Positions 11,316 to 24,839 are shown, numbered from the stretch's first letter. The stretch is 64,000 nt of DNA from Casuarius casuarius (GCA_003342895.1 PTFA01000011.1:9152778-9216777), one strand, 5' to 3'. Notes: generated from the sequence alone by a model not told the origin. Numbers and translations are program-made.

Positions 11316-14300
11316 TTTAGGACCTGGCAAAATATTTTTCTGCTGCCACAGTATACCTTGCAGCTGATCACTGTTAGTAGCATGGTGATTCCACTGGTTC
11401 ATTCTCATTTCGTAGCCAATGTCCATCTAGATGGCCATAAAGGGACAAGAGGCGTAACCTGCTAATCAGCTGCTAAGGGAAGCAGAGCATGTGCAGTTAT
11501 GGAGTGAGCAGTCTGAGAAGTGGGCTGAGCACTGAGAGCTGGGCATGCTCACATAGAGGGAGAGTTGTAGAAAGAGGCACAAGGGTGACCAAAGGAAAAG
11601 CATGCCTAGCTGGCATCATGATTTCTGAGGAGGAGCGCTCTGTCCCTTTTTGCTTGAAGTACTGAAAGAACCTGTGCAAGGCTGACACAATCATCTATTT
11701 TGGGTACCTCAGGCCAGGTAACTATAATTTTCCCCCCTGCCCCAACTACTAGAGACCGTAGAGCCGTACACTCAACATGCCTGTTGCACTGCCCTCTTCT
11801 CTCAGGATACCCAGCGGCAGGCTCCCAGGTTTCTCACAGAGGCAGCTGTACCTCTGCAGCCAGGGCCTTGCCAGCCACAAGCTGAGCGACAGGGAAACGC
11901 TGTGCTAGTGAGGGCTCCCGACCTCACCTGCTTGCATCAGAAGGAGTCAGATCCAGAGCAGCCTCAGGTTGCTGCCTGCTGATCAAGTACAGCGCAGATA
12001 AAAGCAAAATGACATAGTAAGCAAACGTGTGAATGAAGCCAAGTGTGATAAAAGAAGTTGTGAGGGCGGCTTGAATAATTCTGTGAAGACTACTGATTTT
12101 TCACCAGTGTATTAAATCTTAAAAATGGACATTCAAGGAATGGGCAGGTTTTTTTTTTTCTTATTTCTCGGTCATAGCATGGCCATCCCAGGATCTACTG
12201 CACAGCCAAAGCTTACATTACAGAAAGCAAACCGAGTTTCCATCATTTTAATCTGGATTATCAGAATTAAACTCTGCATAATAAACCATCTCCCTTGCTC
12301 TCCTTCAGATAAGACTTTCCTCCCACTCTCCCCTCATTCATTTCAAATCATGCAGATTTTATTCATTGGCTATATATCCTACTTATTTCCTCCTTAAACT
12401 ACCATTTTTTTTCTTCCTAATATGTATGTCAGAATATGACCATGCTCAGTGCTGAAACAGAAACAGCCTGCTCTTCTCTTACAAGGCTTTAGCTGATGTG
12501 CTTCCCCTAAGACTAAAGGAAAATCAGTGGTAGCTATGCTTTGATTTGAGCATTACCAAGAGGTTTCTGCCATGGTGCTTGCACAGTTACCCAAAATAGA
12601 ATATGCTCTTTTAATTTATTATTGGTTATGGATGAGGCAGATGATATTTAGTGATAATACTTTATTGACCTTTCAGATTGTTCTTTTTCAGTGTGAAGAC
12701 CTTTCACAACCCCTTTGTGTTCACTGAAAGGTTTCTTTTTCTAAAACTATTGTTAATAAGCTGATTATTAGGCTTATGATGCTATTCTATTCAATCTCAT
12801 AAATGCTGAAGGTTTTAATTGCCCTGAAAAATGATTACCTTTGTGGGAGGGTTTTTCTTTAGCTTTGCAATAAAATTTTCAGTGCAGTTGCTTCACCTGT
12901 TGCCAGTAAAGAACTTTGTAGTTCACAGTCAACACCCTGAAACACATTATTGTGTGCTATCTCCATCTAACACAGGCAGTGCTGCAGTAACTACTACCTC
13001 TTTGCCAGGAACCTTCAGCTACTGTCCAAGAAGCTGGCAAAGACTAGATTTGTCCTCTTCCTAAGCAACATACTCCTGGCCACAGATGCCGGAGGAAAGC
13101 ATGGAACAACATTGCGGTCCTCTCAGGAATATCCCTCTACTTACAAAGAAAAGCTGATAATAATTTTTTACCTTGTTTTGGAAAAGATTATGAGTTGTAC
13201 AAATTCATCCACCTCCTAAATTTTGTCTCTGGACACTGTATCTTATTATACTGTGTGCTGCTTCAGTTAAGAAAAAAAAGGCAAAAAGGAATCTGACTTA
13301 AAATATCTTCTATTGCATGCCAAGAGTGTTCCACTTTATATCTAGCACTAATAAGGCAACTTAGCTGCAGCAAAGAAAAAAGACGTATCTGTGTTCTCTG
13401 CAATAATTTGACAACGCATTTATCATCTCAGAATCCTCGAAGCTGCATATTTTATAAATGTTTAAACATCTTTTGTGCTATCATAGGGCAAAAAATTCAC
13501 TCATGCTAAACTGACATCCACTGAAATGTGAAGATGTCCTTTATAAATAGAAAGGCAGTTCTCTATTGCTAAACAAATTGTCTGACATCCCTGCAGTAAT
13601 TTGAGGGAGCTATTCAACATTTCCCTAGATACATTACAACTGCTGAGTCAGATTTTTTAAATAAAAGTCTTGGAAAAATATATATAATCTTTTCCATTGA
13701 CTTAATATTTTGTCTCTTGCATTTATTATCACCAATAATTAGATGGACTTCTCCTCCCCTTTCTTGGGGAGTAAGTTATCTTTACCACATGAATCATTGT
13801 TTGAGGGGGTTTCTTCTGTTCTCTAAGCACCTGCATGCAAAGAGGCTCCTTGTTGCGATAGAGACTGTAGCATGCTGCTCCATGAGAACTCAGCTATGAT
13901 ACTTTGAAGACTTGGCTATTCTCTTTGGTAGCTCACAAAAGCAGTACTAAAACAAAGAGATTACTGGGAACAGGGCTTCAGGCTTCTGAAAAGGAAAAGG
14001 TTAAATTTCTCTCTCATTCGCTATTTTATTACTCATTTGACTTACTTTTCTTGCCTCATTCTCCACCTGCAGGGGACAGCTCCTTCGCAGTGATATTTTT
14101 TCCTCATTTGTGCCTCCAGGGCACGAGGAGGGGATGCACCTCCATGCACACAGGCAAAAGCAACTTATTTTTCTGCTTTCTTCAAATGCGCTTTTTCACG
14201 TTTCCTCTGTTTCTTCCTCTGACATTATATCTGTGCCAAAGTTTTTGACTCCATATAATTTTCGACTGCTCTGTTGTTGCTTGCAATTAACTTAACAACT

Positions 14301-17300
14301 TATCACTCATCCACAGAGGCTTTAAATAATTTATATTTCAGGTTTTACTTTGCAGTATACCCTCCCAATCTTATTGCAAATTATTCTATTTTTTTGTCCT
14401 CAGAATTCTTCTCTCATAAACACTGCCAATCTATTTTACTTAATACATTTCTGATTGTATTAAATTGGACCATTTACATGTTAATACACCTGTATTTGTA
14501 TCCAAAATTCATCCCTAATGATCGTGGTACTTACCATATCCATTTTACTTAATAAAATTCAGTCTGAAGTTTTTCCTCACTGAGTTGCCTGTAACACATA
14601 CTGATATAAAAATGAGTTCTACATAAAACCCTAGTCCTCCTTATTAATGACTGAATAAATTATACAAATTAAAATTCCTTAGATATTGCTGCAGTCACTA
14701 ATCTAATGCTCTCAGCTATCTCTGAGTGCGCTTCTCTACTCTAAACCACAGGTGGTAAACAGTTTTTCCTTCCCCCTCAATAGTGCAATTTAAACTGACT
14801 CTGTATTTCCATATTCCCCTCCATTTCTAATAATCCTTATCACAAGTTGAAAAGAATTATTAACTCACAGTGCCACCTTCCCCTGCTCCTTGCCAAACGT
14901 TCAAATGCAGAGTGCCCTTCAGATTCCTAATCTTATCAGAGACATCACTACAGAGCCAAACAAGGGTTGACCCCTGTTTACCCAAAGTTTTGTAGACAGT
15001 GTCAATAGAAAGAAAGTCTTATAACCAATGTCAATAGAAAGACCACGGAGACCTCGTATGGAATTCATGTTCCAGTATGTTGTTATTTGTAGCTCCTAGG
15101 AACCTCAGTAATGTAGCCAATAGTGTCAAGCACTTCAGAAAATGCCATTTAACTTGCTCACCCAGTAACTTTGCAAAGGCATTGCAGCAGCGCTGTTAAC
15201 TCTGTGTTCCAATATGTGCTTTCTTGTTTTGTGTGAAAAGCAGTACACCAGCCTCACACTCTTCAGCTGCAGAGCCTAGATAAATATTTAAGCGAGAACT
15301 TTCACGAAAAAATAAATTAGCTTCTCTCTGAATTCTGTATGATGGAAAAAGTAGTCACTCAAGTATTCTCCTGATATGAGCTGATTTAAGACAAAATTTT
15401 AAAGATTGCTGTAGTTTTAATAAAGAGGATCACCAGCCTTGTCTTTCTCCCACAACATGGTCTTCATTAAACCTCCTCTCCAGAATCAACTGGGGAAAGA
15501 TTTAGGACTTCAGAAGGGGAGCTGCTCTTTCATCCAAGACTCTGTCTAAAAACCCCAGTTTCTGTAGCAGATTCATTGCTATATGTGTAATATAGGACAT
15601 GCAAAACTGAAAAAAAAAGAAATTGGCCAACAGCAGAAGTAATGAAACCTGATTTCCCTTAGATTTGCATTCTATGTCATCTAAGCTGTTTTCGCTGCTC
15701 CCTCTCTCTCTGCCGCGTAGCAGTATTGTCCCACAGCTCTTCCTCCCATCCTTGGCCTAGCGGGGTGTGTGGATGCTGCCCAGCCCACTGCAGATTACTT
15801 GTCCATACCTACCTACGGGTAGAGGGGCAAGTCCCTCCTGCATTCCCTCAGCTGGAGGTACTGATTTGAAGATCCGTCCTCCAGCAGTCGTCAGTTCTCA
15901 TGAAACTAACAGAAATCACATGGCCCTGGAAACCTCTCTCTTTCTGCATGCAGTTAAAACTGACCCATAGGTTCAAATGTTAAAAGAAAAGAGCGAGAGA
16001 GGGGACACAGCTGACAGACAGTGTGAGAACACTAGCCTCCTTTATTTAGGAGGCCAGGCTAAAAAGTGAGAAAATGAAATGTCCCTGCCCAAGTTACACC
16101 TCCTTTTGGAGCTCAGAGGGAGTGCCATTGCCTGTGAGGTCAGTTTTTCACACTCATCCTCTAATTTCAACGGAGACAAAGAAAATCCCGGGTACAATCT
16201 GCCTACTTGCCTGCCAGTGAGACAGTACTTCTCTACTGTTTGCCTTGTATGCAGTAGGCCAGAAATCTCTTTTATATGTAAGACTTAACTGCATGATCAA
16301 TTCTCATGCACCTGACCAATACTAATGCACCTGAAACTATGGATAATGAAAAATAAGCATCAAAATCATGCATTTCCTCTCCTCACTCATGAACAATGAA
16401 TTTTCTTTTTCTGCCAAATACCAGAATAGTATTCTGGTCAGTGAACTTCAAGGGGAAGCTAGACTTCTACCCATCTGAGGAAGACCTGAAACTTCTGAAA
16501 TGAAACAAAAAATAAGTATCTGGAGAACAGCGTATTTCAGGCTTATGCCTGCACATGATTCAGTTAGAAGTAGTACAACTTGCCCAGCTGCACAAAAGGG
16601 CAATACTAAATATATAGATGGCTATACTAAAAATAATTATACTCATAAAAGTATGTATAGATTAGACCATGGTCTGTTAGAGATGTTATTCCCCCCTTCA
16701 ACTGTAATATAATACACTATAATCTGCTATTTCAAATCTATACATCAATGAAATTTATTTATGAGGTATATGTGCTCAGCTATTCAACTTAGCAGCAGGC
16801 AGTGAATCAAGAACACAAGAAATTAATGTGAGAAAATTCTTTTTCTCATCTATTTTGTCCATCCTGAAGTATTCAGCAGGTCAGACTTGACTTTTGTACA
16901 GCTATAAAACAGTAAGTATATATCTGAAAGTCAGCACTCCCTTCTTACATGGAAGATTTCTCAAAGCCACCTCCACAGCTGCCCTTCCACGCTATCCACT
17001 GAGCCACATGAGTGGTTTGCAGAATAAGTGGTCTCATTGCACAGCTTGTTTGTCTTGATTTATTGGTGGTAGGTGGAAGAGCCGCATATCTTGCTCTAGG
17101 TGAATACATACAAGTTTACATTTCCTATCAGAAAGAAAGGTATTTCAAAGCCTGTAAAAGCAAGAAGTTTGCCTCCATCTAACATTACACTGACTAGCAT
17201 AAGAATATGATTCTTCCCCTGTCAGCCTGTCCTCTTCTTAACTATTAAAGGAAAAAAATGCATAGAATAAAGATGCCTTGCAGTTCTTTCAAAACAACTT

Positions 17301-19959
17301 CAAATCTTTTTTTTTTTCTCCTGTGGCAGAACACATACCTGACAAAAAGCCTCTCAACTATCATTTCTTCCTTTCCCTCATACTGCTTCTCCATTTCTTC
17401 TCTTTCAAAGCTTGATTTGGGAAATTATCAATTTTTTTTTTTTAATTTTAAGAATACTAAAGTCTACAACTATGATCAGTTTAATGAACTGGGAAGAAAA
17501 GCACAAAATCACTTTTGTGCCCTATGTTTATTATCAGTCCCTCTCCACCATTCTTTCTTCCATGCCCTAATCTCCTCTTTAGCATCTTTTCTGATTTCTT
17601 TCTTCTGGCTCTTCTTCTGTTCTTCCTGCCTGAGTTACAAAACATCAGTGTTTTAAAAATGAGGAATTAAATCACCCTTTACTCTCTCCTCCTTTCCAAA
17701 ATTCATCAGACTGATGTACATTCATGACTTCATCATCGTTGTCTCCAAACTACGTTTTCTTTATTCTGGTCAGTTTTAAAGACAAAAGGATCTCATTTTG
17801 AAGTGCTTTTTGCAGCCACAAGCCTGCTGAAATTTTATTATAATCATAGGCCTCCCAGTCACTAGAACTTTAAGAGAAACAAAACTGTTGCAAGACTCAT
17901 GGTAAAATAGAGAGAGTGGTAACACTATCCCTCATGCCTGTCATAAATGTGTTAAAAGGGAGATAAGGAAAAAAAAGGGAAGGAACAACAACCAAAAAGC
18001 ACAGCTTGAAGAAATGAGCCCTATAAGTGCAATTCTCTCGTTCTGATGTGTTAGAAGCAGCCCTTCTATGAAAAGACTGCCTAGCATGCACAAGTTCCTT
18101 GGCTCACAGCACACTTTCCTCCCAGAAGACAATTGATTTGGATAAATATATTCATTGTATATTTTGTATCTGGTCTCAGAACAAATACACACCTACATAT
18201 ATATGTACTGTCATTGTTCCGTTGCATGAAAAGTGTATCGTTTGAACTTAGCCAAGTTGCTAGTATTAATAAATCATATCATGCTATATGTTTGATACAT
18301 CGCTTCTGTCAATAAGCCATGGGGGGGAAAAAAAAGAAGTTGCTTCATGCATATGTTTTAGGGATATTTTGTTCCTGCTCTTCATTGTCTCACTTTTCCT
18401 GACTCCAGGCAGTAACTCAGCAAATGAGGGCTGACTTGTTTAGCACTCTCCAAACGTGCTGAAATGAGTTTAGTCACAGCCCACACAGAACGCTATTTCT
18501 ATTTACTGCAGCCCAAATCTGCTCAGCAACTGAGGATCATGGATCAAAGATCAGCCAGCAGGCAGCAGATATTTTATTTCCAAATCTTGCTTGTGGAAGA
18601 AAACAACAAAAAAGTGTCACTAAATAAGCTTTACATGAAATACATACAAGCATCATACAAGTGGGTTCAACTAAACAGCAGGATATATTCATCATAAAAT
18701 TGTGACAACAAATTTTGACAGCAATATGATTATCCAGCTGTTATATGGCTTATTGTGCAGAGTACTGTTTTAATTCAAGTCCACATTAACTGTGTTTGCT
18801 TTTACATTATAAAATTAAAAATACTATTTCCCTTAAATAGGCAATTTAAAACACTTTAAAGGCATGTTTATGGCACATCTGATGATATAATAAAGTTCTT
18901 TCAGATCCTATAAATATTTTTAAAGGGGTGTTTTCTGCAGAGATTTTTTTTTCCACACCAGGTCACATACTGATATATGATGCCATTAGTAGGCCATCTT
19001 TAGCCCAGTTTCTCCAGCAGATGCATATATTTTTAATGATTCTTTCTTGTCAGAATGAGTGAGATTGTAGTGGTTGCTATACTGAAGGTGGCAGGCAGTT
19101 GATAAAGTGCTCCATGGATCTGTCCTTCCATTCATCAATTTCTTGCAGGTGTACAGTTTTGTTTTTAAACTCTAATTCTGTGTCAGATGGTATGCATATA
19201 GGCTTAGGGGTCTATTCAATAAGCCATAAATTCTGTAGGTAGCTCTTGATATTACTATGAAGTTGGGGTGCTGTCACTATTTGCAGCTCAACATACTGCT
19301 TTATTTTTTTCCCATTTGTCTAAAAGCTCATGGTTATAATTAGAAAAAAATAAGCAAAAGGGCAAGCTCTTTTCACAATAAAATTTGTACCTTTCCCTCC
19401 AATCGTACTCATGCACAGCGTGTAGCCCCTACCCAGGTCACAGCCTTTGTGCCGCGCTTGCTTTCTGTCTCTGTATCCTAATTCGTTCAGAGTAAATGTT
19501 ATAGTCCCCTGTGACTGCCAAAGTGGAGAGCACTTCTGAAGAAGGAAGGAAGAAAGGAGAGGGAAAGGGGGGATGAAGAAAGAGCAAAGACCAGATGCAA
19601 TATTCTTGGATCCTACGAGACTTGCCCAATTTGAGAACAGCTAGTTTAGAAAAACGTTAAAATTCTTCTAAAAGAAGGTTCAAGCTCAGCATTGAGTACA
19701 GTTAGGATTTTTTTTAGTAGCCGTATGTATCTACTTACTCTGCTGTGTGTTTGTTATTATAAGGATGTAATTAGCTAAAAGGTACTGCATATTACTATTT
19801 TGGAACAGCCAAAACTTACACACCCGTTTAAACTTCAGCTCTCTATCTTGGCAGATGGTTTTATGTACTCAATCATGTCTTCTGTCTTCAGGCTGGATTC
19901 TCTCTCAAACATATGATTGCAACTCACATGTAATGTATTAATGGGATGGAGCCTCGCAG
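11316..19959. other. Non-coding unique sequence, no gene recognised
   Basis: AT-rich, with several T-rich tracts (for example 12150-12160, 17307-17317 and 17431-17442). These tracts give long Phe/Ser/Leu-rich pseudo-frames such as the 132-codon one at 17258-17656. A 14-bp exact direct repeat (tgtcaatagaaaga) lies at 15000-15013 and 15029-15042. No repeat family, RNA gene or exon was recognised. Confidence 0.6.
15000..15042. repeat. Short tandem duplication, 29-bp period
   Basis: The 14-mer tgtcaatagaaaga is repeated exactly with a spacing of 29 bp. The intervening sequence is not otherwise duplicated. Confidence 0.8.
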
Positions 19960-20050
19960 TATTTCTACACTGCCCAATACAGATGCGAAACAAGCTAGCA
20001 CAGAAGCAGCATAGCTACATTAACACAGCATTCTGCCAGTGTGGATATCT
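19960..20050. repeat. Possible short palindromic DNA transposon (MITE-like)
   Basis: The left edge 'atttctacactgcc' and the right edge 'gccagtgtggatat' are imperfect inverted repeats about 80 bp apart. The inside holds 'caagctagca' and 'gcagcatagctac', which I recall from abundant sauropsid elements whose ends read gtctacact and agtgtagac. The copy is diverged. Confidence 0.45.
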
Positions 20051-20084
20051 TTAAGCCAGGGAGTTATTTTATAAGGGACTAAGG

Positions 20085-20380
20085 TGAAGACATCAAGAAA
20101 TGGAAAATCTATCACTTATGAAGGTAGTTTATGCCAGTTGTTAATCACCTTTGCATCAAAAAATCTGTGTTATTTCTCATGTGAATTCATGCAGCTGTAG
20201 CTTGCACATACCGGCTCTGTTTTTTCTCCATTATATTACAGAGCATTTAGTACCTAAACATTTTTCCACTGGGAGAGATTATCAATATAATCAAAGTCAT
20301 CTCTCAACCAGCTTTTCCACAAATTAACTAAGCTGTGATCTATATGTCTCTCTGAAAATAAAAGGCATTTTTTGTTCAGT
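20085..20380 (-). mobile_element. Old CR1-like LINE fragment, antisense
   Basis: The plus strand reads as the complement of a CR1 ORF2 C-terminal region. Landmarks in order are 'ttatgccagttgttaatcac', 'aaaaatctgtgttatttctc', 'catgtgaattcatgcagct', 'tacagagcatttagtaccta', 'ataatcaaagtcatctctca' and 'ctctctgaaaataaaaggca'. They follow the order of old amniote CR1 copies (ccagtggttaatcacc, aaaaatctgtgcc, gaatttgtctagct, agagcccttta, atcaagtcacctctca, aaggca). The frame is destroyed. It is of an older subfamily than the copy at 33.3 kb. Confidence 0.72.
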
Positions 20381-20444
20381 GCTTGAGTTTATTTCTAACC
20401 TTTCACTATGTTTTCTCTAGCTTTTAGAGATATTTGTATTCTTG

Positions 20445-20525
20445 GGCCAAACCTTGACAGACACTATGGGTAGACTCAGTCAAGTTAATATTGTTCAGCT
20501 ACAGAGGTAAAATTCACTCCTTTTC
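20445..20525. repeat. Possible scrap of a 'gggccaaa' palindromic repeat
   Basis: The text 'gggccaaaccttgacagaca' followed by 'gaggtaaaattcactcc' vaguely follows an amniote palindromic repeat that starts gggccaaatcctgc and has a 'gtgtaaatc...actcc' interior. It is weak and from memory only. Confidence 0.25.
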
Positions 20526-20994
20526 CCTCCTTGTGCTTATCCTCCTCATGCAGCTCATACCACCTTAGCCACTTCTTTGCTGAGCTGAGCTCCATTACAA
20601 ATGCTGTCCCCTGTGAACTTCTGGCCACCAAGAAGCAACTCTGAAATGCAGACTATCTACTTCAAGTAAATATATTAGTAAAATAAAACACCTCTCAAAA
20701 CTTTTAGGTGAAATAAGAATCTATTTACATTCAGTCTGACCACCAGTTCGCCTTATATAAACACACTGCATCGCTAAAACATGTTAATAAAATTAATGGG
20801 ACTTTTGACCATTTAAAGTGGCAAGACAAATTAAAGAAGAAAATGGACTGGAAACTCTGTGTAGACTGAACGATTTGTAGGTCCAGATAATTTTCAGCAA
20901 TGCCATCACTAAAAATGTTTTGAGGTTAAAATGTAATTTTATTGGGTAAAACATTATTCAGTGAAAACTTAGCTTAGTAGCTGGAATTTACTAC

Positions 20995-21130
20995 AGTGCA
21001 GACTCAGGAAATATAACTTTAGGCACCAAACTAAGGTGCCTAAACTAGGAGTGCCATTGTTGTAGGCTCCTTGCTTTGCTCATGCAGAAACAGACTGCCT
21101 AGAAATTCAGCCCCCTGAAAATCTCTGTTT
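20995..21130. repeat. Possible DNA-transposon-like repeat with a perfect hairpin
   Basis: tttaggcacc (21018-21027) and ggtgcctaaa (21035-21044) form a perfect 10-bp inverted repeat around a 7-nt loop. The following text 'cagccccctgaaaatc' also resembles the 'ggcacctaa...tgaaaatc' repeat group found in sauropsids. The family assignment is from memory. Confidence 0.4.
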
Positions 21131-22254
21131 CTACCTGGCATGTCCTATATTTAAGTTTATATCTCTGAAAGCATCTGCTCTACTGAGAAATCCTTGGTCC
21201 CCATGTCCAGTGGTACTGAGAGATCCGTGTCTACACCACGATGGGCCATCTCTCTCTAAGAGGGGTCTCTCTAAGGTGTCTCCATGTCCACACTGAATGT
21301 GATTATTATTCTTTGTGGGCTTTGATTCAAAATTGTGGGCATTGCTGAAGTATTTTTCTGCAATAAGATGGCTTAGGGTACAGCATGGGGATATAAAAGG
21401 AGAGGTAAGCATGCAAAGACAACAGGAATAGCACTGGAGGTGTGCAGAGAGCAGAGGGAGTCAAGCCTGCTGTGGTTGCATCCATATGGTACAGGGGAGG
21501 TTCTAGGACTGGTTCCCAGAGCAGCGCTGCATTTCCAGTGCCAAAGGAGTTAGCTGATCTGCTGCGAAGGACAGCTCAGGAGTGAACTACTGTGTGTAGT
21601 TGGGCAGCCAGGTGCCAGAACTGGATGAGGGCTCTCAGTTATCTGATAGTATGGATATCTCGTGTTCTTCCTAAAGAAGGGAACCTAAAAGGATTAGCCT
21701 CCTCATGTGGGCATCTCAGGGAATATATACTTTGCCTAGAAAAAAAAACAGAAAGGATTAAAGAGTAAATATGAACATTGGCTCCTTCATCTCCACATGC
21801 TTAATCATTACTTCTTCCCCTTGCTTTGTTTATGCCCATGTCAACAAACTGGCCAGGGCAAATCTGCCATACCTCTCAGGACTTTAGGTGGTCATCGCCT
21901 TCTTGACTTCAGACTTCTTTGGCATAATGAGCGGATCATCCTTTTGCCATCAGCAAAGACCAGTTCATTACAATAAGTGAGTAAACAAATTTTAATCAAT
22001 GAGGATCTTTCCCTTTGTTAGCTGAGTCCTGATATGCCAGATATCATACTGGGAGAGACCAACAAAATACAACTTGTGTATATTTTAACTCATCTAAAGT
22101 ATCCTTGTTTGGTTTTTTTCCTTGGAAAAAAAGTAGAGGACCTCACATGGATGTTGTAGAAACATGAGATTTGCATAGACTAGCCTTTTTGCTAGCTTTC
22201 AAAAATCAATTCAATTAGAAAAGTATGTAACTAAATGCAACTAAAAGATTTTTC

Positions 22255-22375
22255 AGATAGACGACTAAGTTTCACTGAAAGTCACGGAGGTTCAGACTTC
22301 TAAGAGCCTAACTCACTTTTGAAAAATGACCTTTGGATTTTAAAAATCACTTAGGTGTTTTGAAATTTCAACCAC
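22255..22375. repeat. Possible sauropsid 'gcctaactcccattgaaagtc' type repeat
   Basis: The text has 'cactgaaagtcacggaggtt', 'agagcctaactcac', 'ttttgaaaaatgac' and 'aaaatcacttaggtgttttg' in order. These parallel a repeat reading cattgaaagtcaatgg, aggcacctaa, and ttaggtgcttttgaaaatc. The order and spacing support a decayed copy, but the exact family is unknown. Confidence 0.45.
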
Positions 22376-23337
22376 AAGAAATATTCTCATTTTCTAGAAT
22401 GACTCTTCATAAACTGCAGCAGGAGAAATAGCATACTTTTTCCTGATATATTACAAAATAAAAAGAATTAGTAAAATAAAGAAACAAAGTATGGCCATAT
22501 CTGTCGCAGTGCATATAAAGTATGAAATAGCTATACAATCTAGAGAGACGTTTGGATTATTTGTTTAATTAATTGTTTAATACAGAGATACATTGAACAC
22601 ATTAAATACCAGAATTGCAGTAATAAGCCAGTAGGGAGAGCTAGAGGGTAACACTTTTGCCAAGCACTTACGGTAAAGATTCAGACTGCATAATCAGTTA
22701 GAGAAGGTATTGCTATTATGATATGCATTTCTGAAGGACCTCTACGTAATGCCTATGTTCTCTTATTCACCTTTGGTCTCGTACTATTTGCCTCAAGCAA
22801 AGAAATCAGCCTTTTTGCATCTGCTTACTTGCAAGTCACTTACTTTGCGCTGCCTTCAGAGCCTCACAGCTGGGGCCATTCCACAGCTGGTGGTGGACCC
22901 TTTTCTGAAATCATCTTCCATCATGACCCAAAGACTGTGACGATCTGGATTCAATATGATTTCCAGAACAGTGACAACAAACTGTCAGCTAAGCAAGTCA
23001 GTACCCCTTGATATGTAGCACTGGTCCTATTTTTCTGACTTTGAACTGTGGAATAAGCTTTGAATTTGGTCCAACCACTATGCACCCAAGGCTTGGCTAT
23101 AGCTGTAAATCAGTCTTAGTCATTATGTTCCTACATGGTTTGTATTTCATGTCAGCAAAGTGTACAGATTTGCAACTTTCAAAAACAAACAAAAAAAGAA
23201 CTTTACTTGAAATTTGATGTAACCAAGATATATTCTATAAAAACATTCTAATTCATTATTTGCCCTTATTTGGGTTCATTTTACATCCCTCTGCATTTTA
23301 CGTAGACATTATGATTACTTCTCTACATGGCTAGATA

Positions 23338-23397
23338 GATACCTGCAGAAGGATACCTGCTAGGTAGATACCTGGAAAGATGGATACCTGCAGAAGT
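23338..23397. repeat. Four-unit degenerate minisatellite containing GATA motifs
   Basis: The octamer gatacctg recurs at 23338, 23352, 23367 and 23383, spaced 14, 15 and 16 bp apart. The first and last units share gatacctgcagaag. Each unit carries a GATA core. Confidence 0.8.
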
Positions 23398-24839
23398 AAA
23401 GCTACTGTGCAAGACAAGAGGATACTTAAAGGCAGGGCAAAGCCTGCGGATGGCTGACACTGGTATTCTTTCCCTTCATGCCTCTCTACCTCCCCACGTG
23501 ACTGAAAACTGTAGATCTGCAGTGTGTTAACAGATCTTCCAGACTTTTCTCCCTTCAGTGCTCCTTCCCTCTGCAGTCCTTTCCAACCTACTTTTTCCAA
23601 ATCCTCCCAGCTGTTTTTGCATAGGCATCTAAGAAGTATGACCCATACTAATGCTTCTGCCCAGTAATAGCTATAAGACCTGCTTCATGAAGAAACACAT
23701 CTTCCCTAAGCTCTCGTAAGCACCAGTTGGAACCAGTTACTGTGCAGATGAGAAATTCATGTGCAGAATTGTGTTACAGAGCCCTAAGAGGCAGAACACA
23801 AACCCATGCACAAAGGAGATCTCTGACAAACTCCTTGGCTCTGAGTGATTGCTTAGCAGCACACCCTAATACCAGCAGGAAAATTACTGAGTAGAGAATG
23901 AAGCAATTAAAAGCTGTATTGGGTTTGGCACGTTCCTGAGACACAGAGAGCAACTGAAGAAATTTAATAATGCTACATGCTGTATTTGTCAACACTAAAA
24001 ATATCCACTCACAAAATTTATTTCTGTCTAATAATAGGTAGTTCTGAAGCACCCAGATATTACCAGGCTTTTGTGCAGAGGAGATGAACTGTGAAACTGT
24101 AGCATAGAAACTGGGGCAGTAATGAACATCACATAATAGTCCGGTAGAAGGTAGAGGGATGTCTATCCAGAAAGCACATTTGTCCAGGGAGTTATCCAGA
24201 AGGTAAAGAGAGAATACAGTGGTTTGCTAACACTTAGAAAAACTGATCAATGGTCAGAGATCCAATCTTGCAGGACTGAGTTGTGTCTGGCACGTGTTGT
24301 AATGTGATACAGGGAAATTCTTAAAGAGAATTTTAAAAATGAGGAGATAATTAAACATACCCCCACCTGAATTTTTCTGACAGTAATAAAACCTAACCTG
24401 TCCATCGGTGCCATCAGTCTTTCTACCACACTGTAGTCTTTCTACAAAAAATACAACCAAATCCTCTGCTAATGAAAAAATGGATGTTCCTATAAACCAA
24501 ATAAACACACAATTTCAACATAGCCTTTACATTAAGACACAGTTTTTCCAGGCACAAATTTATGCAATATACAATGCAGTACGGACGCGCCTATTACTCT
24601 TGATGGGATGACGGAAAATGGTGTCCAAGTAACAAAGCGCTTACTGAATAGAAACATGGAAGAGGACCCTGATTCATATTTTTCGTTATAAAATTACAGA
24701 ACAGAACCACTATAATATAAACCGTCCCCTGTTAACCTTTTGTTCAGCAGAAAACTGAAAGGATGTGTTTGCCCCATTAGAAACTGATGTCAGAGGCATT
24801 TGTGGATAAATAACAACATGAGAGATGAAACACTCACTG

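Larger units (their letters stand above)
20526..24839. other. Non-coding sequence with repeat scraps, no gene recognised
   Basis: Apart from the hairpin-bearing repeat at 20995-21130, the repeat at 22255-22375 and the small tandem array at 23338-23397, this is unique AT-rich DNA. A 97-codon frame at 22718-23011 has a hydrophobic start but no recognised homology. I do not regard it as a gene. Confidence 0.55.

Noticed and set aside
17258..17656. 132-codon plus-strand frame rich in Phe, Ser and Leu
   Set aside because: The composition is produced by T-rich and TTC-rich low-complexity DNA, and the hydrophobic look is an artefact.
22718..23011. 97-codon frame with a hydrophobic N-terminal stretch like a signal peptide
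   Set aside because: The rest of the frame shows no family features, and a second frame overlaps it. A hydrophobic run is common by chance in T-rich DNA.
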